This document shows positions 9,326 through 19,904 of a stretch of DNA of 64,000 bases, piece after piece. The translations under genes were made by a program, and so were the position numbers. Source of the DNA: Candidatus Altimarinota bacterium. GTDB taxonomy: Bacteria > Patescibacteriota > Gracilibacteria > BD1-5 > UBA2023. Position 1 is the first letter of the stretch. Every line of letters starts with the position of its first letter. Location of the stretch: positions 62,001-126,000 of the forward strand of contig JALQWG010000001.1 of the NCBI GenBank assembly GCA_023260135.1, written 5' to 3'. The notes beneath the pieces were generated by a model. The model was given only the letters and a program-made list of their open reading frames with translations, made no database searches and was not told the origin of the DNA.

Positions 9326-9868
9326 TTAGTTATTAGGAGTTAGAATGGTATTTGTTTTTATTAAATCAATCCAGTATCTTCTTGATTTTACACCATGGCG
9401 AAGAGTAAACTGTGGGGAACTTCATCCATTTTTTTCAATAGCCTTCACAGATCATATATTATCATCATCACACGATATATAGACACCTGGAATTCATCTA
9501 TTTTTTATTTCTTGTAGAATAAGTCATAATCATATTGTTGCAAATCACTTATTTCTCTCTGTTGGTCGGATACCATATCATACATTTCATCATTTTGTGG
9601 CATCATCCCAGAAGATAAGATTATATCTATACGTAAAAAATCAAAGAATCTTATTCTTATCTGTACAATAGAGGAAGTAACATAAACTTTTGGAAATTTG
9701 ACGAGAATGATCATCACTTTCTCGAATAAATCAAACCATATCCAAAAAAGACTCATACGACTCATGGAAAAAAATTCTTGGATTTTTTCTCCAATCATCT
9801 GCCCACTCTACCATAATTTCTTCCCATTGTTCTTTGTGCGAGATGTTCGGCTCAACAAGTTGAAGCAT
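9326..9868 (-). CDS. GNAT-family N-acetyltransferase
   Basis: A 180-residue protein starting MLQLVEPNISHKEQWEE. It shows the GNAT core near residue 105: GNVGYGIRPTERNKGFA, the acetyl-CoA binding R/Q-x-x-G-x-G/A region, followed by ISCDDDNIGSVKAIEKNGG. The layout resembles the COG3981-type predicted acetyltransferases. Seven or more TGA codons are read as Gly, one of them in the acetyl-CoA loop, so this enzyme is invisible under the standard code. It lies 18 nt upstream of aspS on the same strand. Substrate unknown. Confidence 0.85.
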
Positions 9869-9870
9869 AT

Positions 9871-9902
9871 AAAAAGCACACGAAATAAACTTTCATGTGC
9901 TT
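9871..9902 (-). terminator. Rho-independent terminator upstream of the GNAT gene
   Basis: Read on the minus strand, AAGCACATGAAA and TTTCGTGTGCTT pair around GTTTA and run into T residues. It ends the transcript of the upstream minus-strand gene. Confidence 0.7.
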
Positions 9903-9990
9903 CGGTTCGTTTTATCGAAAGGTGCCACCGAGGCTGTACTTGATTTTATTTTGATGACGGAGATTCTCGACTCCGGGAGATTCTAGTGGA

Positions 9991-10060
9991 GAGTTTTAGA
10001 GTTTTAGAGTTTTAGAGTCTTCAGCGACTCTCATGCTCTCATACTCTCATACTCTTTTTC
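9991..10060. repeat. Short tandem repeat tract in a 234-nt gene-free stretch
   Basis: AGAGTTTT is repeated head to tail (9991-10019), followed by a hairpin AGAGTC/GACTCT and by CTCATACT repeats. The rest of 9903-10136 has no convincing gene on either strand. Confidence 0.5.
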
Positions 10061-10136
10061 TTTCTCCAGCTCGCGGGTGTTGGCCGCTCAAGTGCTTTTG
10101 ATACAGTGAGGATATGGAAAATAGAATGGAAGTCAA

Positions 10137-10682
10137 CTAATTTTGATATTCACCCCTACACTCTCTGATAAATTTTTTAATCTCTTTTTTCTTCATGTAC
10201 CGACCAAGTGCCTGGATAAATATTCTCATAGAGCGGAGAGCTCTAGAGTTATCAAGTGTTGGGTACTTACCATCTCACAGATAGAGCTCCGCTATTCAAA
10301 AAGTTGCATCCACAGTATAATGATTCAAAAATTGTGCAGCCTTCATGAGGAACAAGAAATCTCTCTTTATTTTACCATTATTCATTCGATGTTCAAATCT
10401 CTCTTTTGAGATCTTCTCATATTGTTGGATCTGGAGTATGAGTCATTTTGTGATAGCTTTCTCAACTTTTTCATCAAAAGACTGAGCAAGATTCTTTGAA
10501 ACAGTTTTTTTGACTTTCTGAAATACCTCAAGTGTTTTGAGATTGCGCATCTGAGAAAAATCATGTACAGAATTCACTGCATCACGAACAGCATGAAGAA
10601 TTAGCTTATCACGACTTGAGAGCTTATCTGACTTTTCTTCTGGAAACTCGGGATGATTCTGTGGTATATGAGTTTTTCACAT
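10137..10682 (-). CDS. Hypothetical protein, 181 residues, helical and basic
   Basis: Begins MGKTHIPQNHPEFPEEKSDK with its second codon TGA (Gly) and ends FIRECRGEYQN before TAG. Predicted mostly alpha-helical, Lys-rich, without signal peptide or membrane segment. Four TGA codons are read as Gly (for example ITKGLIL and ATFGIAELYLGDGK). A terminator lies on each side, so it is probably a single-gene unit. No family recognised. Confidence 0.65.
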
Positions 10683-10715
10683 ACCTCCACCCTACCACAT
10701 CTCGCACAAAAATAC

Positions 10716-10746
10716 AAAAAAACACCCTCCACAAGAAGAGTGTTTT
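10716..10746 (-). terminator. Rho-independent terminator of the beta-propeller gene
   Basis: On the minus strand AACACTCTTC and AGGGTGTT pair around a short loop and are followed by seven T. Confidence 0.7.
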
Positions 10747-10752
10747 GATTTT

Positions 10753-12903
10753 TTAGTCGATTGCTATCGGATACCCGATATTCTGAGACTGTACCTTGAA
10801 CTTCTGTACTGCAGTTGGAACTGTAGGTGATGCGAAGTTCTGCATCTGGATGCGAGACTCACCTATTGTATAGAGAGACTCACCGACATAGAGTACGCGG
10901 TTCACGAACTGTGACGAATAATTCCAGAGGTTGTTTGCGAGATAGAGTTCGAGTGTTGCTCAGACCTTGCAATACGCTGGAGTCCATGAGCCATACCCCT
11001 GATTCTTACAAGCATTCTTCCAGTCGGTATTCATGCTTTCTGACTTCTCGATATGAGAGATACGGAACTTCTCTGTTATACGACCTGGTTCGAGTGAGAG
11101 TCCGACGAGTCACTGGAACGCAGACTTCGCGAGGTAGCTATTGTCAGGATCACCTGCGGATGTCATGAGTGTTGCTGGCATGAGGAGGAGCTTCTTCTCC
11201 TTGTAGTAGACAAATGCTCGAGGATTCCAGAGGACATCAGAACTCGAACCAACATCGCCGAGTGTGAGGGTTGCTTCCTGTTTTGGATTTTTTACATCAC
11301 TCACATTATAGAGATCGACCTTGATACCGGCATTCTGTGTACCTCACCACTGATTCGTCTTGGTATCATATCCGACACCAATGAGACGATTCGCATCATA
11401 TGGATGGAGGTACGTCGAGTAACCAGGGATTTTGAGTTCTCCGAGGATAGTTGGCTTCGCAGGGTTCGAGAGCGATACGACGAAGAGTGGATCTATCTGC
11501 TCGAATGTGACAAGATAGAGTCTATCTCAGATGAACCTACTAGACTGGAAGTTTTCTCCTGGAGCGATACCAGCGAGCTTCCCTACTACTGTACCTGTAG
11601 AACCGATAACTGTGAGACGAGTGGACTGTGTATCTCCCCACTCGGAAGTGATAATGCGAAAATTCTTGTTCGCATCTTCATCCATAGAGTACTGCGTGAG
11701 TGGATTCCCTGGCACAAGTGCTGAGTATACATACTTGGTACTCTGTCGGTCGAATGCAAATCTATGAACAAGAGTATTGGATGTACCTGGATTCCAGATG
11801 AGGCTCGCCGCACATGGAGTATTCGGTGCGCACTTGGCGGTAGTGCTGGTACTATACGGAGTCCAGAGATTGCTCGTGAGATAGATGGAGTCACGAGATA
11901 CATGTATCTGTCCAGCCTGCGAGAGGACAACACTCGAACCTACACGAGAGTCACGAACAGAGGTATCGAGACGTATGATCGATGTCAGTGATGGAGAGAA
12001 TGAATATGAACCCAGAGTCTTTTCACTCGGGAGGAGTGCAGTCATACCCTTACAGTCAGCAACAGCACGGTTGGTTGCAATACGCTTGGAACCATTGTAG
12101 ATGATATCGGAGATACGAGGGACGAGGTTACGAGTAGCGTAGTTATAGTTCGGAGTTTTTCCATCCTCCATCATCACTCGATAGTATGGTGGAGTCCAGT
12201 ATGATGTCGATACAACTGCCGTCATGAGTCAGTTATCCTCGAGACGACTATCCGAGAGGGAGCCATCTACTTGTGTAAGACGGATGAGCTTGGCATTCGC
12301 TGGTGTCGATATGTCATAGATTGCAATGATTGTCTTTTGTGAGTTATCATACCAACCCATCCAGTAGCGACTCGAATTCACATACTTGGTTGTTGTGAGG
12401 ATGAGTTTTCACTTCTGTACGTAGAACGTTGGATTCGAATAATTCGATGGGATTTTTATAGTTTTTACCTTATTGAGATTTTTTGCATCAAGTATCACAA
12501 TACCGTTCTCACCTGCTTGGTATGAATATATGTACGCTCCGTCTGTCTTCACAGAATCTGCCTCATCGATACCAGCAACTTGGACATTGGTCTCTGAGTG
12601 TGGAGTAGTGGTTCCTGCTCATTGTGCGGACTTGGCAGCTATTGGGGCTGGTGCTGCGACAGCATCAGTTGGAGCCTGTTCGAGCATGACTGGTCCACCA
12701 CGCCAGTAGTAGTTATTTTGCTTTGGGAGGATTTTCTCCATAGTGGATTCGAACTCCTGACATGTAGCAAATGTCCGAGCATCAAAATCCGGAGCCTCTA
12801 CCGTTGGCTCGGTGAGGAGGAGATCTGTGTTATCACTTGCGGAGACCGTCAGTGCTGAGTTCATGAACAACATGAAAACAAGGAGGTATACTATATTGCG
12901 CAT
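10753..12903 (-). CDS. Secreted beta-propeller domain protein (COG4880-like)
   Basis: A 716-residue exported protein. It starts MRNIVYLLVFMLFMNSALTVSA, a signal peptide. After a Pro/Ala-rich linker comes TNVQVAGIDEADSVKTDG (about residue 100), the hallmark opening of secreted C-terminal beta-propeller proteins of the COG4880 group. Repeated blades with YIY, YLVT and YDANRLIGVGYD follow. Family members sit outside the membrane; the ligand is unknown. About seven TGA codons are read as Gly. It follows the RlpA-CAP gene on the same strand but is separated from it by a terminator, so it probably has its own promoter. Confidence 0.88.
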
Positions 12904-12944
12904 AAGAAAAAAGTAAGGAATACAAAACCTAAGACGCACAACAC

Positions 12945-12969
12945 AAAAAAAGGTGACAAAATCGTCACA
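12945..12969 (-). terminator. Rho-independent terminator after the RlpA-CAP gene
   Basis: On the minus strand GTGAC and GTCAC close a GATTTT loop, followed by CTTTTTTT. Confidence 0.65.
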
Positions 12970-12970
12970 C

Positions 12971-14680
12971 TTAATTACTAAAAACATGTACCATATAAGT
13001 CCTACCTCATGACACAACATATCAGACTCAGACCTTGGTCCAATTAGGGTCTATCATATTGGCACGATGACTTCATGATTCTTCGAGTCCATCCTGGAGT
13101 GCGAGTCATGACACATTTCATCATGCGACATTTTCTCCGAGAGAAGATGATATGTTGATGCCTATGGATTCTGCAAATGCCCTGATACCAAGACCATCTG
13201 GCGTGATATGTCATACGTATTGTCACTGTGCCATACTTTCAGCTTTTTTCTGAGCGAGAGTATCGAGCGTCGCGTCTCGGACGAGGAGTGTGCGACCGAG
13301 GCTAGAGCGTAGTGTATTAATAGATGAGAAAGTTGTATCACGAACTACCTTCTGTGAAGTCGTGACTGTACGTATTTCTGATTCTGTCAATACAGGAAAT
13401 ATATTCCACACATCACCACGAGTGAGAGGAATATTGAAATACGCAAAACCATCATGCTCAACAGTTTCCAGTTTATAGGTACCTATATCTGGTGTTGGAA
13501 AAGTTGCTTGTATCTGTATACCTGTTTTCAAGTAGCCTGAACCGTCACGATACTTGGATGGGAATTCGTATTTTCGTACATCACCACTTGGGAGGGTGAC
13601 ATAATATGTGTCTATCACTTTTTTAGCGTTCGGCAGACGAAAACGAAACGTCATACTTCGTGTCTGTTTTGTTACTCGTACCTTCTCTGCTCATGTAGAA
13701 TCAAATTCTCTATCGAGGAGCACCGATCAGCTGGTACGATATTTTGGTGTAGGCGACCTATCGAGAGAAGAGGTTGTAGAGAGTGTGTATCCTGTAAAAG
13801 TATAGCTTGCCTGTCCACGGTTAAATAATATTCCACTGAATCAGAGAACTTGTCATGCTGTTGTGTATTTTTTCTTCCCCTGCACGAGAGAGAGTTCACC
13901 ATAGAGTCACTCTCCAAGTGCGATAACTGGAGTATCTGTGATAGTGGTCTGTTTGAGTGAGAGTCGACTCAGTGTAGTACCAGAGAGAGGAGATACTGGT
14001 ACATCTACTGGATCAATGACGAGGATCGATGTTGGTGTCTCAGTACGGAAGCTCGTCCCTCCAGCGACAACAAAATAATATTCTCAAACTTCCTCAGGAA
14101 TAGGGAGTACTAGAGAAAAACTTCCATTCGATCCAACAGGGTATGACTTTGAGTATTTTTTCCCTGATGTTTTGTGTTCGAGGTATGTCATGACATACTT
14201 CTCATTATTCGTGACCCTTCCCTTCAGGGATACGAGTTCCGAACGAGTATATATATTCGGAATATTTTTTGAGAGACTCACAGAGAGAGACAAAAACTCT
14301 TCTTGCGAAAGATTGCGTTTAATAAATTTTCCAGTTTTTATACCGAGTGGAGTCGCAGATATATCAGTGATGAGTCACCGTGAGAGCGGAACAAATGTAG
14401 AAAAAACTGAACTCGAGAGATCAATCCTATCAGTGTGACGATTACAGTTGGGTCTGTCAGTGAGTGTCACCACCATACCCGTCTGAGCAGTACTCACATA
14501 TGCGAGTTGTGAGAGTTCCTCATAACAGATTGCAGCAGTATGGTTCGCCTGAGAAAATATAGTACCATTAGAACTCGTTCCCCCTTCGAATGCATCAGAA
14601 TAATAACTTGCCTCAAAAGCTGAAGCAAGTCATATATGTATACATGTGAGTATGGATGCGAGGAGGATTTTTTTGAACAT
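12971..14680 (-). CDS. Secreted RlpA-like double-psi barrel protein with C-terminal CAP domain
   Basis: A 569-residue exported protein (signal MFKKILLASILTCIHIGLASA). Residues 22-115 match the RlpA double-ps-beta-barrel: ASYYSDAFEGGTSSNG, then IFSQANHTAA and DRIDLSSSVFSTF. The middle (about 130-400) looks like beta-sandwich repeats. The C-terminus (about 455-569) is a CAP/SCP domain: AQKKAESMAQ, then HITPDGLGIRAF, SSSLGENVAGG and ESGSHRANMIDPNWTKVG, with the conserved His, Glu, His pattern. RlpA domains act on or bind peptidoglycan, so a cell-wall role is likely. At least a dozen TGA codons are read as Gly, many in conserved CAP positions. Fusion of these two domains is unusual. Confidence 0.85.
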
Positions 14681-14698
14681 AGTATATGGTTCCGAGTG

Positions 14699-17284
14699 TT
14701 ATACCTGAGCAGTATCACTACCTTCTGCTGAGGCTCCTCCTTCTTCATCTTCTTCACTCTTCTGAACAACAGTTGCAGAAGTGAATCCATCATCATCATC
14801 CTTGAGCTTGGCAAGGATAACACCCTGAGTAGTACGACCAGTGACACGAACAGAATCAAGTGGAACACGAACCGTCTGTCCAGACTTGGATATGAGGATG
14901 ACACTACTTCCGAGACGCTCATCTTCTGTGAGGGTAAATGCCCCGATCACAGAACCAGTCTTCTCAGTTGTTGCTCCTACCTTGATACCTGAACCACCTC
15001 TTCCCTGCTCACGGTATTCGCTGAGTTCAGAGATTTTCCCCATACCATTTTCTGATACAGTGAACATATAACGAGCCTCTTTTCCTGCGACACATCCGAC
15101 GATGAGGGCATCACCAGATGCGACCTTCATCCCACGGACACCAGCTGCAGCACGACCCATAACACGAACATCATTTTCATCGAATTGTATTGCCTTACCA
15201 CCAGCGGATACGAGGAGGATATTGTCAGTACCATCAGTTACACGTACCCAACCGAGCGCATCGTCATCGTGTGGCTTCATCACGATGAGTCCACTCGCGC
15301 GGATACTCGCTACTTCTGAGATATCGATACGTTTTACAACTGCTTTTTTTGATATAAGACAGAGGTGTTTTCCATCAGTTCCTGTCAGATCGAGCACTGT
15401 AGCAATAGACTCATCCTTCGCAAGAGCGAGGAACTGTACTACTGGCTGTCACTTCGCTGTACGCTGCATCTCCGGGATCTCATATGTTGGGAGACGGAAT
15501 ACACGACCCGTATTCGTGAAGAACATGAGCATGTTATGATTCTTGGTTGAGAGAATTGTATCGATCTCATCCTCATCCTTGACTGCCATAGCGATCCCCT
15601 TCCCTCCACGACGCTGTGTACGGAATGCTGATGACTTCACACGCTTGATATATCCATTCTTCGAGAGTGTCACAACCACATCTTCATTCGGGATGGTATC
15701 TGTTGGGTTAAATTCCCCGAGTGCACCTGCATGTACCTCTGTACGTCGAGGGTTGTCATACTTGGCCTTGATCTCTATGAGCTCATCACCGATGATAGTA
15801 GCAACACGTTCTGGTTTTGCGAGTATATCGCGAAGGTCTGCAATAAGCGCAAGTTTCTCTATGAGTTCATCTTCTATCTTCTTGCGTTCGAGGCCAGCGA
15901 GACGCTGGAGCTGCATCTCGAGAATCGCAGTTGCCTGGAGCTCCGAGAGAGAAAAATTCGACATAAGAGCACTATGTGCTTCTTCACGAGTCTTGGATTC
16001 CTTGATCGTCTTGATCACTGCATCGATATTGTCGAGAGCAATCTTGAGTCCCTCGAGGATATGAGCACGAGCCTCTGCCTGAGCGAGTTCATAACGAGTA
16101 CGACGAGTGATGACCTCACGACGATGCTCGATAAATGCCTGGAGCATCTCTCGGAGATTGAAGAGCTTGGGTTGGAGCCCCCTATCAGTGAGGGCAATCA
16201 TATTGTATGAGAAACTCGTCTGAAGTGGCGTAAGCTTATATATCTGATTGAGTATTTTTTTTGGAAATGCATCGCGCTTGAGCTCGATAACAATACGTAC
16301 ATCTCAGAGCCCTTTGGACTCATCACGTATCTCAGAGATACCTACGATAGTTTTATCGAGGACGAGATCTGCGAGCTTCTCTACGTATTCTTTTTTATTG
16401 AGTTGGAATGGTACTTCTGTAATCACGATCATCTCTCGACCATTCTTCCCCTCTTCCATGACCACACGACCACGCATTACGATAGAACCACGACCGCGTG
16501 TATATGCTTCGAGGATATCTTTTTTGTTGTATATGATTCCACCCGTTGGGAAATCAGGTCCATGAACAAAATCCATGAGTTCCTCAATTGTGACAGAATC
16601 TGGGTTCGGATGATGAAGGAGGAAGTTCAGTGCATCTACGAGTTCCCCGAGATTGTGTGGAGGAATATTGGTCGCCATACCTACCGCAATACCCATCACA
16701 CCATTGAGGAGGAGGTTCGGAATACGAGTCGGGAGAACCTTGGGCTCTTGGGTGCTCGCATCATAGTTATCCTTCCAGTCGATAGTATCCTTGTCGATAT
16801 CTGCGAGCATGAGCTCACCGAGCTTGTCCATCTTGACCTCCGTATAACGCATTGCAGCGGCATTGTCTCCATCCATAGAACCGAAGTTTCCCTGTCCATC
16901 CACGAGCGGGTAACGTAAGCTAAAATCCTGCGCCATACGTACCATGGCATCATACACAGATGAGTCACCATGTGGGTGGTACTTACCAAGTACATCTCCG
17001 ACAACACGAGCCGACTTACGGTACTTCCCTGTCGCGCGAACACCACCCTCATACATAGCATACAGTATTCGACGATGTACAGGCTTCATACCATCACGTA
17101 CATCTGGGAGAGCACGAGAGACAATCACCGACATTGCATAGTCGAGATAACATGTCTCCATCTCTTCGACGATATTGCGATTCTGGTCACCATCATAGGT
17201 CACTCATTGCATAATAACAGGAGTATCACCCGTAGGTGTATCTTCTGATTCTGGAGTTTCGAGATTTTCTGGTGTTTCTGACAT
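14699..17284 (-). CDS. gyrA: DNA gyrase subunit A
   Basis: An 861-residue type II topoisomerase subunit that cuts and rejoins DNA to introduce negative supercoils with GyrB. The N-terminal block [20 protein letters not shown] is canonical. The quinolone region reads [17 protein letters not shown], with Ser and Asp at the usual susceptible-type positions. The GyrA box QRRGGKG in the C-terminal pinwheel separates it from ParC. Four TGA codons are read as Gly (for example MQGVTYD and ESKGLGDV). A short acidic N-terminal extension precedes the core. It has its own promoter at 17344-17371. Confidence 0.96.
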
Positions 17285-17343
17285 ACGAGAGAGGATATAA
17301 CACGAGGAAAAAACAATTCCGCATGCCTAAAATAATCCCTTAC

Positions 17344-17371
17344 AGTATATGAAAAAGGCTCATGAATGCAA
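17344..17371 (-). promoter_or_regulatory. Promoter of gyrA
   Basis: On the minus strand TTGCAT and TATACT are separated by 16 nt, about 60 nt upstream of the gyrA start. Confidence 0.55.
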
Positions 17372-17373
17372 TG

Positions 17374-17402
17374 AAAAAACCCCAGAAAATCTGGGGTTTT
17401 TA
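17374..17402. terminator. Rho-independent terminator of the pilin-like pair
   Basis: AAAAACCCCAGA and TCTGGGGTTTTT with a short loop, directly after the stop of the upstream minus-strand gene. Confidence 0.8.
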
Positions 17403-17412
17403 AGGATATATA

Positions 17413-17838
17413 CTAGAAGTCTGAGAAGTCTGTCATATCACTACTCGATGTATCAAAACCTGTAGAGGAACTCGTTCAGAATATACGATTCATGAGCATC
17501 TTGATGGTATCGAATATACTTTTTGGTGAGAGATAATCATGTTCTCCGAGTCCGAGCATTTCAGAGACTTTTGGTGCAACAAATATTGCAATGACGATAA
17601 CAATGATTCCGATTACTGCATATCGGATAGAGTTAATCGCTGGTTTTACTTTTTCATCTTTTCCACCTGAGAGTATGAGCATGAGTCCACCCCAGATAAT
17701 GAATATGATAGCACAGAGTCCTCCTACGAGAACTATGAGCGAGATTGCAACTCGGATAATATCGCTCGCGGAGTACGATGCACTGGAGTCGAGAACTGGA
17801 GAGGCAGCAGCCACTGTAGGAATAAAAGAGATGTCCAT
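17413..17838 (-). CDS. TrbC/VirB2-like pilin-type membrane protein, copy 1
   Basis: A 141-residue protein with two hydrophobic helices (about 28-52 and 75-97) joined by a short charged loop LSGGKDEKVKPAINSIRYA. This two-helix layout with a conserved G-x-D/E-E-K-x-K loop is that of VirB2/TrbC pilins and the related integral membrane proteins common in Patescibacteria. The C-terminal tail is Ser/Thr/Asp-rich and ends MTDFSDF. One TGA is read as Gly. It is 10 nt downstream of a clear paralogue, so the two are co-transcribed. Pilin function is inferred from topology only. Confidence 0.7.
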
Positions 17839-17848
17839 AAAAGAGGGA

Positions 17849-18244
17849 TTAAAAGTCTGAGAAGTCATCTGGAAGTGCTGAATTAAAGTCAGCATCGGTT
17901 CAGAATCATGTATCTGTAGTCTGCCCGAAAATCTGATCTGTGAGTCCTGACATTGCAGCATAGATATTACCCGGACGGAGTGTCTCGGCATATTCTGAGC
18001 CTATAAGAGCGAGAAATGTCGGCATAATATAGAGTACAGCAATGATAAACAGGACTCAGATTACCGCGTGACGTATATGGTTTACTGCTGCTTTTACTTT
18101 TTCTTCTGCTCCACCGGATACAATCATGAGAAAACCTCACCAGATAACAAAAGATATAGAGACTATTCCTGCAAAAACAAGAAGTATCGCTATACCAACC
18201 TGGAGAACTTGTTCGAGGGTGAATGCTTGAAATATATCGGGCAT
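17849..18244 (-). CDS. TrbC/VirB2-like pilin-type membrane protein, copy 2
   Basis: A 131-residue paralogue of the next gene: helix 1 (about 16-38), loop VSGGAEEKVKAAVNHIRHA, helix 2 (about 60-82) and a tail ending LPDDFSDF that matches the partner's SDF ending. Four TGA codons are read as Gly. It has no cleavable leader beyond the first helix. Same inferred role as its partner: a membrane pilin or secretion-channel subunit. Confidence 0.7.
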
Positions 18245-18312
18245 AGACTGATACTATCGAAAAAAAACGAATTGTAAAATTTTTATAGCCAAAAAAAGTA
18301 AAAGAGCGAGTT

Positions 18313-18561
18313 TTACACTCTATTCTCTTCGATGATACGAAGATTGACGCGGGTGTTAGTCTTGGAGCCATAGACACGGAGGACAGTCCTCAGTGAATCG
18401 ATTGTCTTGCCACCACGACCAATAATGGAACCCATATCTGAGGGATCAACCTTGAGCGAGAGAAGTGTTCCGAGCTCATCATGTTTCTCGGATATTTCGA
18501 TTGCATCAGTTTTTTCTACGAGTGATGATACAATCATCTTGAGGAATTCTGTTGGAGTCAT
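18313..18561 (-). CDS. khpA: KH-domain RNA-binding protein KhpA
   Basis: An 82-residue single KH domain with the GxxG loop in SIIGRGGKTIDSLR (about residue 47). Length and sequence match KhpA (YlqC), which binds structured RNA with KhpB in Gram-positive bacteria. It sits directly downstream of rpsP, the conserved neighbour of khpA in many genomes. No TGA occurs in the frame. Confidence 0.93.
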   Translation of the reverse strand: MTPTEFLKMIVSSLVEKTDAIEISEKHDELGTLLSLKVDPSDMGSIIGRGGKTIDSLRTVLRVYGSKTNTRVNLRIIEENRV

Positions 18562-18629
18562 AACAAGAGGAATTAACAGTAAAAAAACAAGATAGAATTA
18601 ATAAATCCCCCGATAAACAGGGGAAATTA

Positions 18630-18857
18630 TTATTTGTTCTTAGCAATAATCTTTGCAAGAGTCTCAGAATACTGAGCCCCAGTGGCAATATACTTATCTG
18701 CCTCAGCCTGATCCATAACAAGAGTTTTTGTGTGTGGATCGTATGAACCGAGAACTTTGATAAATCCATGCTTTGCAGACTGACGATGTTCAGTGAGAAC
18801 AACACGGTATTTTGCAACATGTTTACGACCAACGCGGGAGAGACGAATCTTTAACAT
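18630..18857 (-). CDS. rpsP: 30S ribosomal protein S16
   Basis: A 75-residue protein starting MLKIRLSRVGRKHVAKYRVVL, diagnostic for bS16, which stabilises the 5' domain of 16S rRNA during 30S assembly. Length is slightly short but normal. No TGA. The upstream sequence reads AATTTAATTCCT before ATG, without a purine-rich ribosome binding site. It is followed by khpA. Confidence 0.97.
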   Translation of the reverse strand: MLKIRLSRVGRKHVAKYRVVLTEHRQSAKHGFIKVLGSYDPHTKTLVMDQAEADKYIATGAQYSETLAKIIAKNK

Positions 18858-18868
18858 AGGAATTAAAT

Positions 18869-18904
18869 TATGAATTATAAATTATGAATTATAAATTATG
18901 AATT
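18869..18904. repeat. A+T-rich tandem repeat TATGAATTATAAAT
   Basis: About two and a half copies of a 14-nt unit between rpsP and tRNA-Leu. Similar simple tracts occur at 19355, 32156, 34199 and 41990. Confidence 0.6.
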
Positions 18905-18972
18905 CCAAATGAGGAAAGAAATGACGGTTTCTGTATTCTTCATTCTTAATTTTTAATTTTTCATTGAATTTG

Positions 18973-19056
18973 TGGTGCCCAGGACGGGGCTCGAACCCGT
19001 ACTCCGTGAGGAAGAGGATTTTAAGTCCTCCGTGTCTACCATTCCACCACCCGGGC
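18973..19056 (-). tRNA. tRNA-Leu (anticodon TAA)
   Basis: 84 nt including an encoded CCA. Acceptor GCCCGGG pairs with CCTGGGC (one G-U), the anticodon loop holds TAA, and there is a long variable arm as expected for Leu. Confidence 0.95.
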
Positions 19057-19140
19057 AAAAATGGTGGAACGTTTATAAGGTATAATATTTTAAGGTTTCG
19101 TAACTTTATAAACTTTTATACTTTATAAACTTTCAACCTA

Positions 19141-19338
19141 CTAAAGGATACCCTTTTTCTTGAGAGTCTTGATAGCCTTTGCTGAGAGACGGAGACGAAC
19201 TACCATACCAGTCTGAGGATCCTTGATGTTTCTCCAGAAAAGGTTAGGATAAAAACGACGCTTCGTACGACGTACAGAGTGTGATACATTGTTTCCAACT
19301 GATGTTTTTTTACCAGTGAGTTGACAGACGCGTGACAT
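19141..19338 (-). CDS. rpmB: 50S ribosomal protein L28
   Basis: A 65-residue protein: MSRVCQLTGKKTSVGNNVSH, then RRTKRRFYPNL and VRLRLSAKAIKTLKKKG. All are standard bL28 blocks. The single N-terminal Cys leaves no complete zinc knuckle. No TGA in the frame. The 5' flank (AACTTAAATTTTT-ATG) has no Shine-Dalgarno sequence. Confidence 0.96.
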   Translation of the reverse strand: MSRVCQLTGKKTSVGNNVSHSVRRTKRRFYPNLFWRNIKDPQTGMVVRLRLSAKAIKTLKKKGIL

Positions 19339-19354
19339 AAAAATTTAAGTTAAA

Positions 19355-19440
19355 GATTTTTTAAGGTTTGTAAGGTAGAAGGTTTAAGGTTTGTAAGGTT
19401 TTAACTTTATAACCTTAGACCCTTTAACCTTATAACCTAT
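19355..19440. repeat. Tandem AAGGTTTGTAAGG-type tract
   Basis: Repeated AAGGTTTGTAAGGT units followed by their rough inverse (ACCTTAGACCC, ACCTTATAACCT), so the tract can fold on itself. A related tract is at 34199. Confidence 0.5.
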
Positions 19441-19442
19441 GA

Positions 19443-19775
19443 TTACATGACTTTTATCTCAACACCTACACCAGCAGGGATAGAGAGAGACTGGAGAAGT
19501 TCCATAGTCTTTGGAGTTGATTCCATAACATCGATAAGTCTCTTATGGCGACGAATTTCGAACTGTTCACGAGCATTCTTGTTGACGAATGTTGAACGGT
19601 TGAGAGTAATCTTCTCGATCTTAGTTGGGAGTGGAACTGGTCCAACAACGATAGCACCACTATCTTTTACTGATGCGATAATCTTTGTTACAGACTCATC
19701 TGCGAGTTTGTGTTCAAAAGATTTTACGATAATACGGATCTTCCCTGCGGAAGTTGCTGCTTTTTTAGTAGCCAT
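19443..19775 (-). CDS. rpsJ: 30S ribosomal protein S10
   Basis: A 110-residue protein; I chose the ATG giving MATKKAATSAGKIRIIVKSF because the core IRIIVKSFEHKLAD follows at the normal distance. GPVPLPTKIEKIT and FEIRRHKRLIDV are diagnostic. It is a 30S head protein and the NusE transcription-antitermination partner. It lies downstream of tuf, a conserved order. No TGA. The 129 nt between it and tuf hold a hairpin (CATCTG/CAGATG) but no gene. Confidence 0.97.
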   Translation of the reverse strand: MATKKAATSAGKIRIIVKSFEHKLADESVTKIIASVKDSGAIVVGPVPLPTKIEKITLNRSTFVNKNAREQFEIRRHKRLIDVMESTPKTMELLQSLSIPAGVGVEIKVM

Positions 19776-19904
19776 AAGAAAAGAAAAATAAGAATGTAAG
19801 GTCTGACCATCCCGAAGGATGCAATGACATTTACCTAAATACTCATACGAGCACCTAAGTACCTTCTCCATCTGCCAGGATTCCTGACAGATGAGAGAAA
19901 ACAC

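Noticed and set aside
9991-10060. Possible CRISPR-like direct repeats
   Set aside because: Units are only 8 nt, contiguous and without unique spacers; no cas genes are present.
14699-17284. gyrA as a pseudogene broken into three ORFs
   Set aside because: The breaks are all TGA at Gly positions; the frame is continuous and all functional motifs are intact.
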